A stretch of 16,250 nt of DNA from Gammaproteobacteria bacterium. Lineage in GTDB: Bacteria; Pseudomonadota; Gammaproteobacteria; Xanthomonadales; Xanthomonadaceae. The DNA is taken from NCBI GenBank assembly GCA_030431185.1, contig JAUIJO010000041.1, positions 1 through 16,250 of the forward strand, written 5' to 3'. A model generated the notes under the pieces. The model was given only the letters and a program-made list of their open reading frames with translations, was not told the DNA's origin and made no database searches. The translations under genes and the position numbers were made by a program. Shown here piece by piece: positions 16,135 to 16,250 of the stretch (position 1 is its first letter; each line of letters starts with the position of its first letter).

Positions 16135-16250
16135 CGATCTCTGGCATTGCGGGACGCGGGGTCCGGGGCGTCGATTGTGGCAATGCGCGGCGGCCAGCGG
16201 TACCCGTTGACAAGCCGATGGGGAACGCCCCAGGTCCGCGGTCGTCCGTG
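16135..16250. other. Region upstream of tex, no gene seen
   Basis: These 116 bases to the window edge hold no supported coding sequence. A 7-base inverted repeat GCATTGC/GCAATGC (16144-16150 and 16180-16186) is present. TTGTCA on the minus strand near 16213 could be a -35, but no matching -10 is found at a normal distance, so I do not call a promoter. Confidence 0.3.

Noticed and set aside
13499..16213. Open frame of 904 codons overlapping tex in another minus-strand frame
   Set aside because: Arg/Gly/Pro-rich translation typical of an off-frame; tex is fully conserved in its own frame.

Overview
The window is uniformly GC-rich bacterial DNA with strong G/C preference at third codon positions. 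It carries no insertion sequence, tRNA, rRNA or CRISPR array. The gene set (glycine decarboxylase behind a tandem glycine riboswitch, the Tex protein, a QseBC/PmrAB-type two-component system, a cardiolipin-synthase-like phospholipase D enzyme) points to a gammaproteobacterium. Base composition and gene content are most like the Xanthomonadaceae (Lysobacter/Luteimonas type). That placement is an inference, not a measurement.

Layout. Positions 76-563 (+) hold two tiny, translationally coupled genes of unknown function. Positions 752-2038 (+) encode a membrane-anchored cardiolipin synthase-like enzyme whose end overlaps the convergent gene on the other strand. Everything from 2022 to 16134 is on the minus strand, in three blocks. 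(a) A tightly packed seven-gene unit reads from 8475 down to 2022: thermostable-hemolysin-family protein, AMP-dependent acyl ligase, haem-oxygenase-like diiron-type oxidase, short-chain dehydrogenase, exported TPR protein, OmpR-family response regulator, sensor histidine kinase. (b) gcvP (11546-8661) has a tandem glycine riboswitch and a clear TATAAT promoter upstream (11603-11857) and a strong hairpin terminator downstream (8613-8642). (c) tex, a VOC-family protein and a Bcr/CflA-type drug efflux transporter follow one another from 16134 to 11950.

The part most likely to be a poorly described system is block (a). Its genes overlap by 1, 4 or 23 bases or are separated by about 21 bases, so they are probably one transcript. 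The enzymes form a logical set: a ligase to activate a carboxylic (probably fatty) acid, a putative acyltransferase-like protein annotated as a hemolysin, an iron-dependent oxidase and a reductase. An exported TPR protein and a two-component system complete the unit. Immediately in front of the first gene are four hexamers at an exact 11-base period. They resemble the direct-repeat boxes bound by PmrA/QseB-like regulators, which suggests that the operon's own regulator controls it. The product made by the enzymes cannot be read from the sequence.
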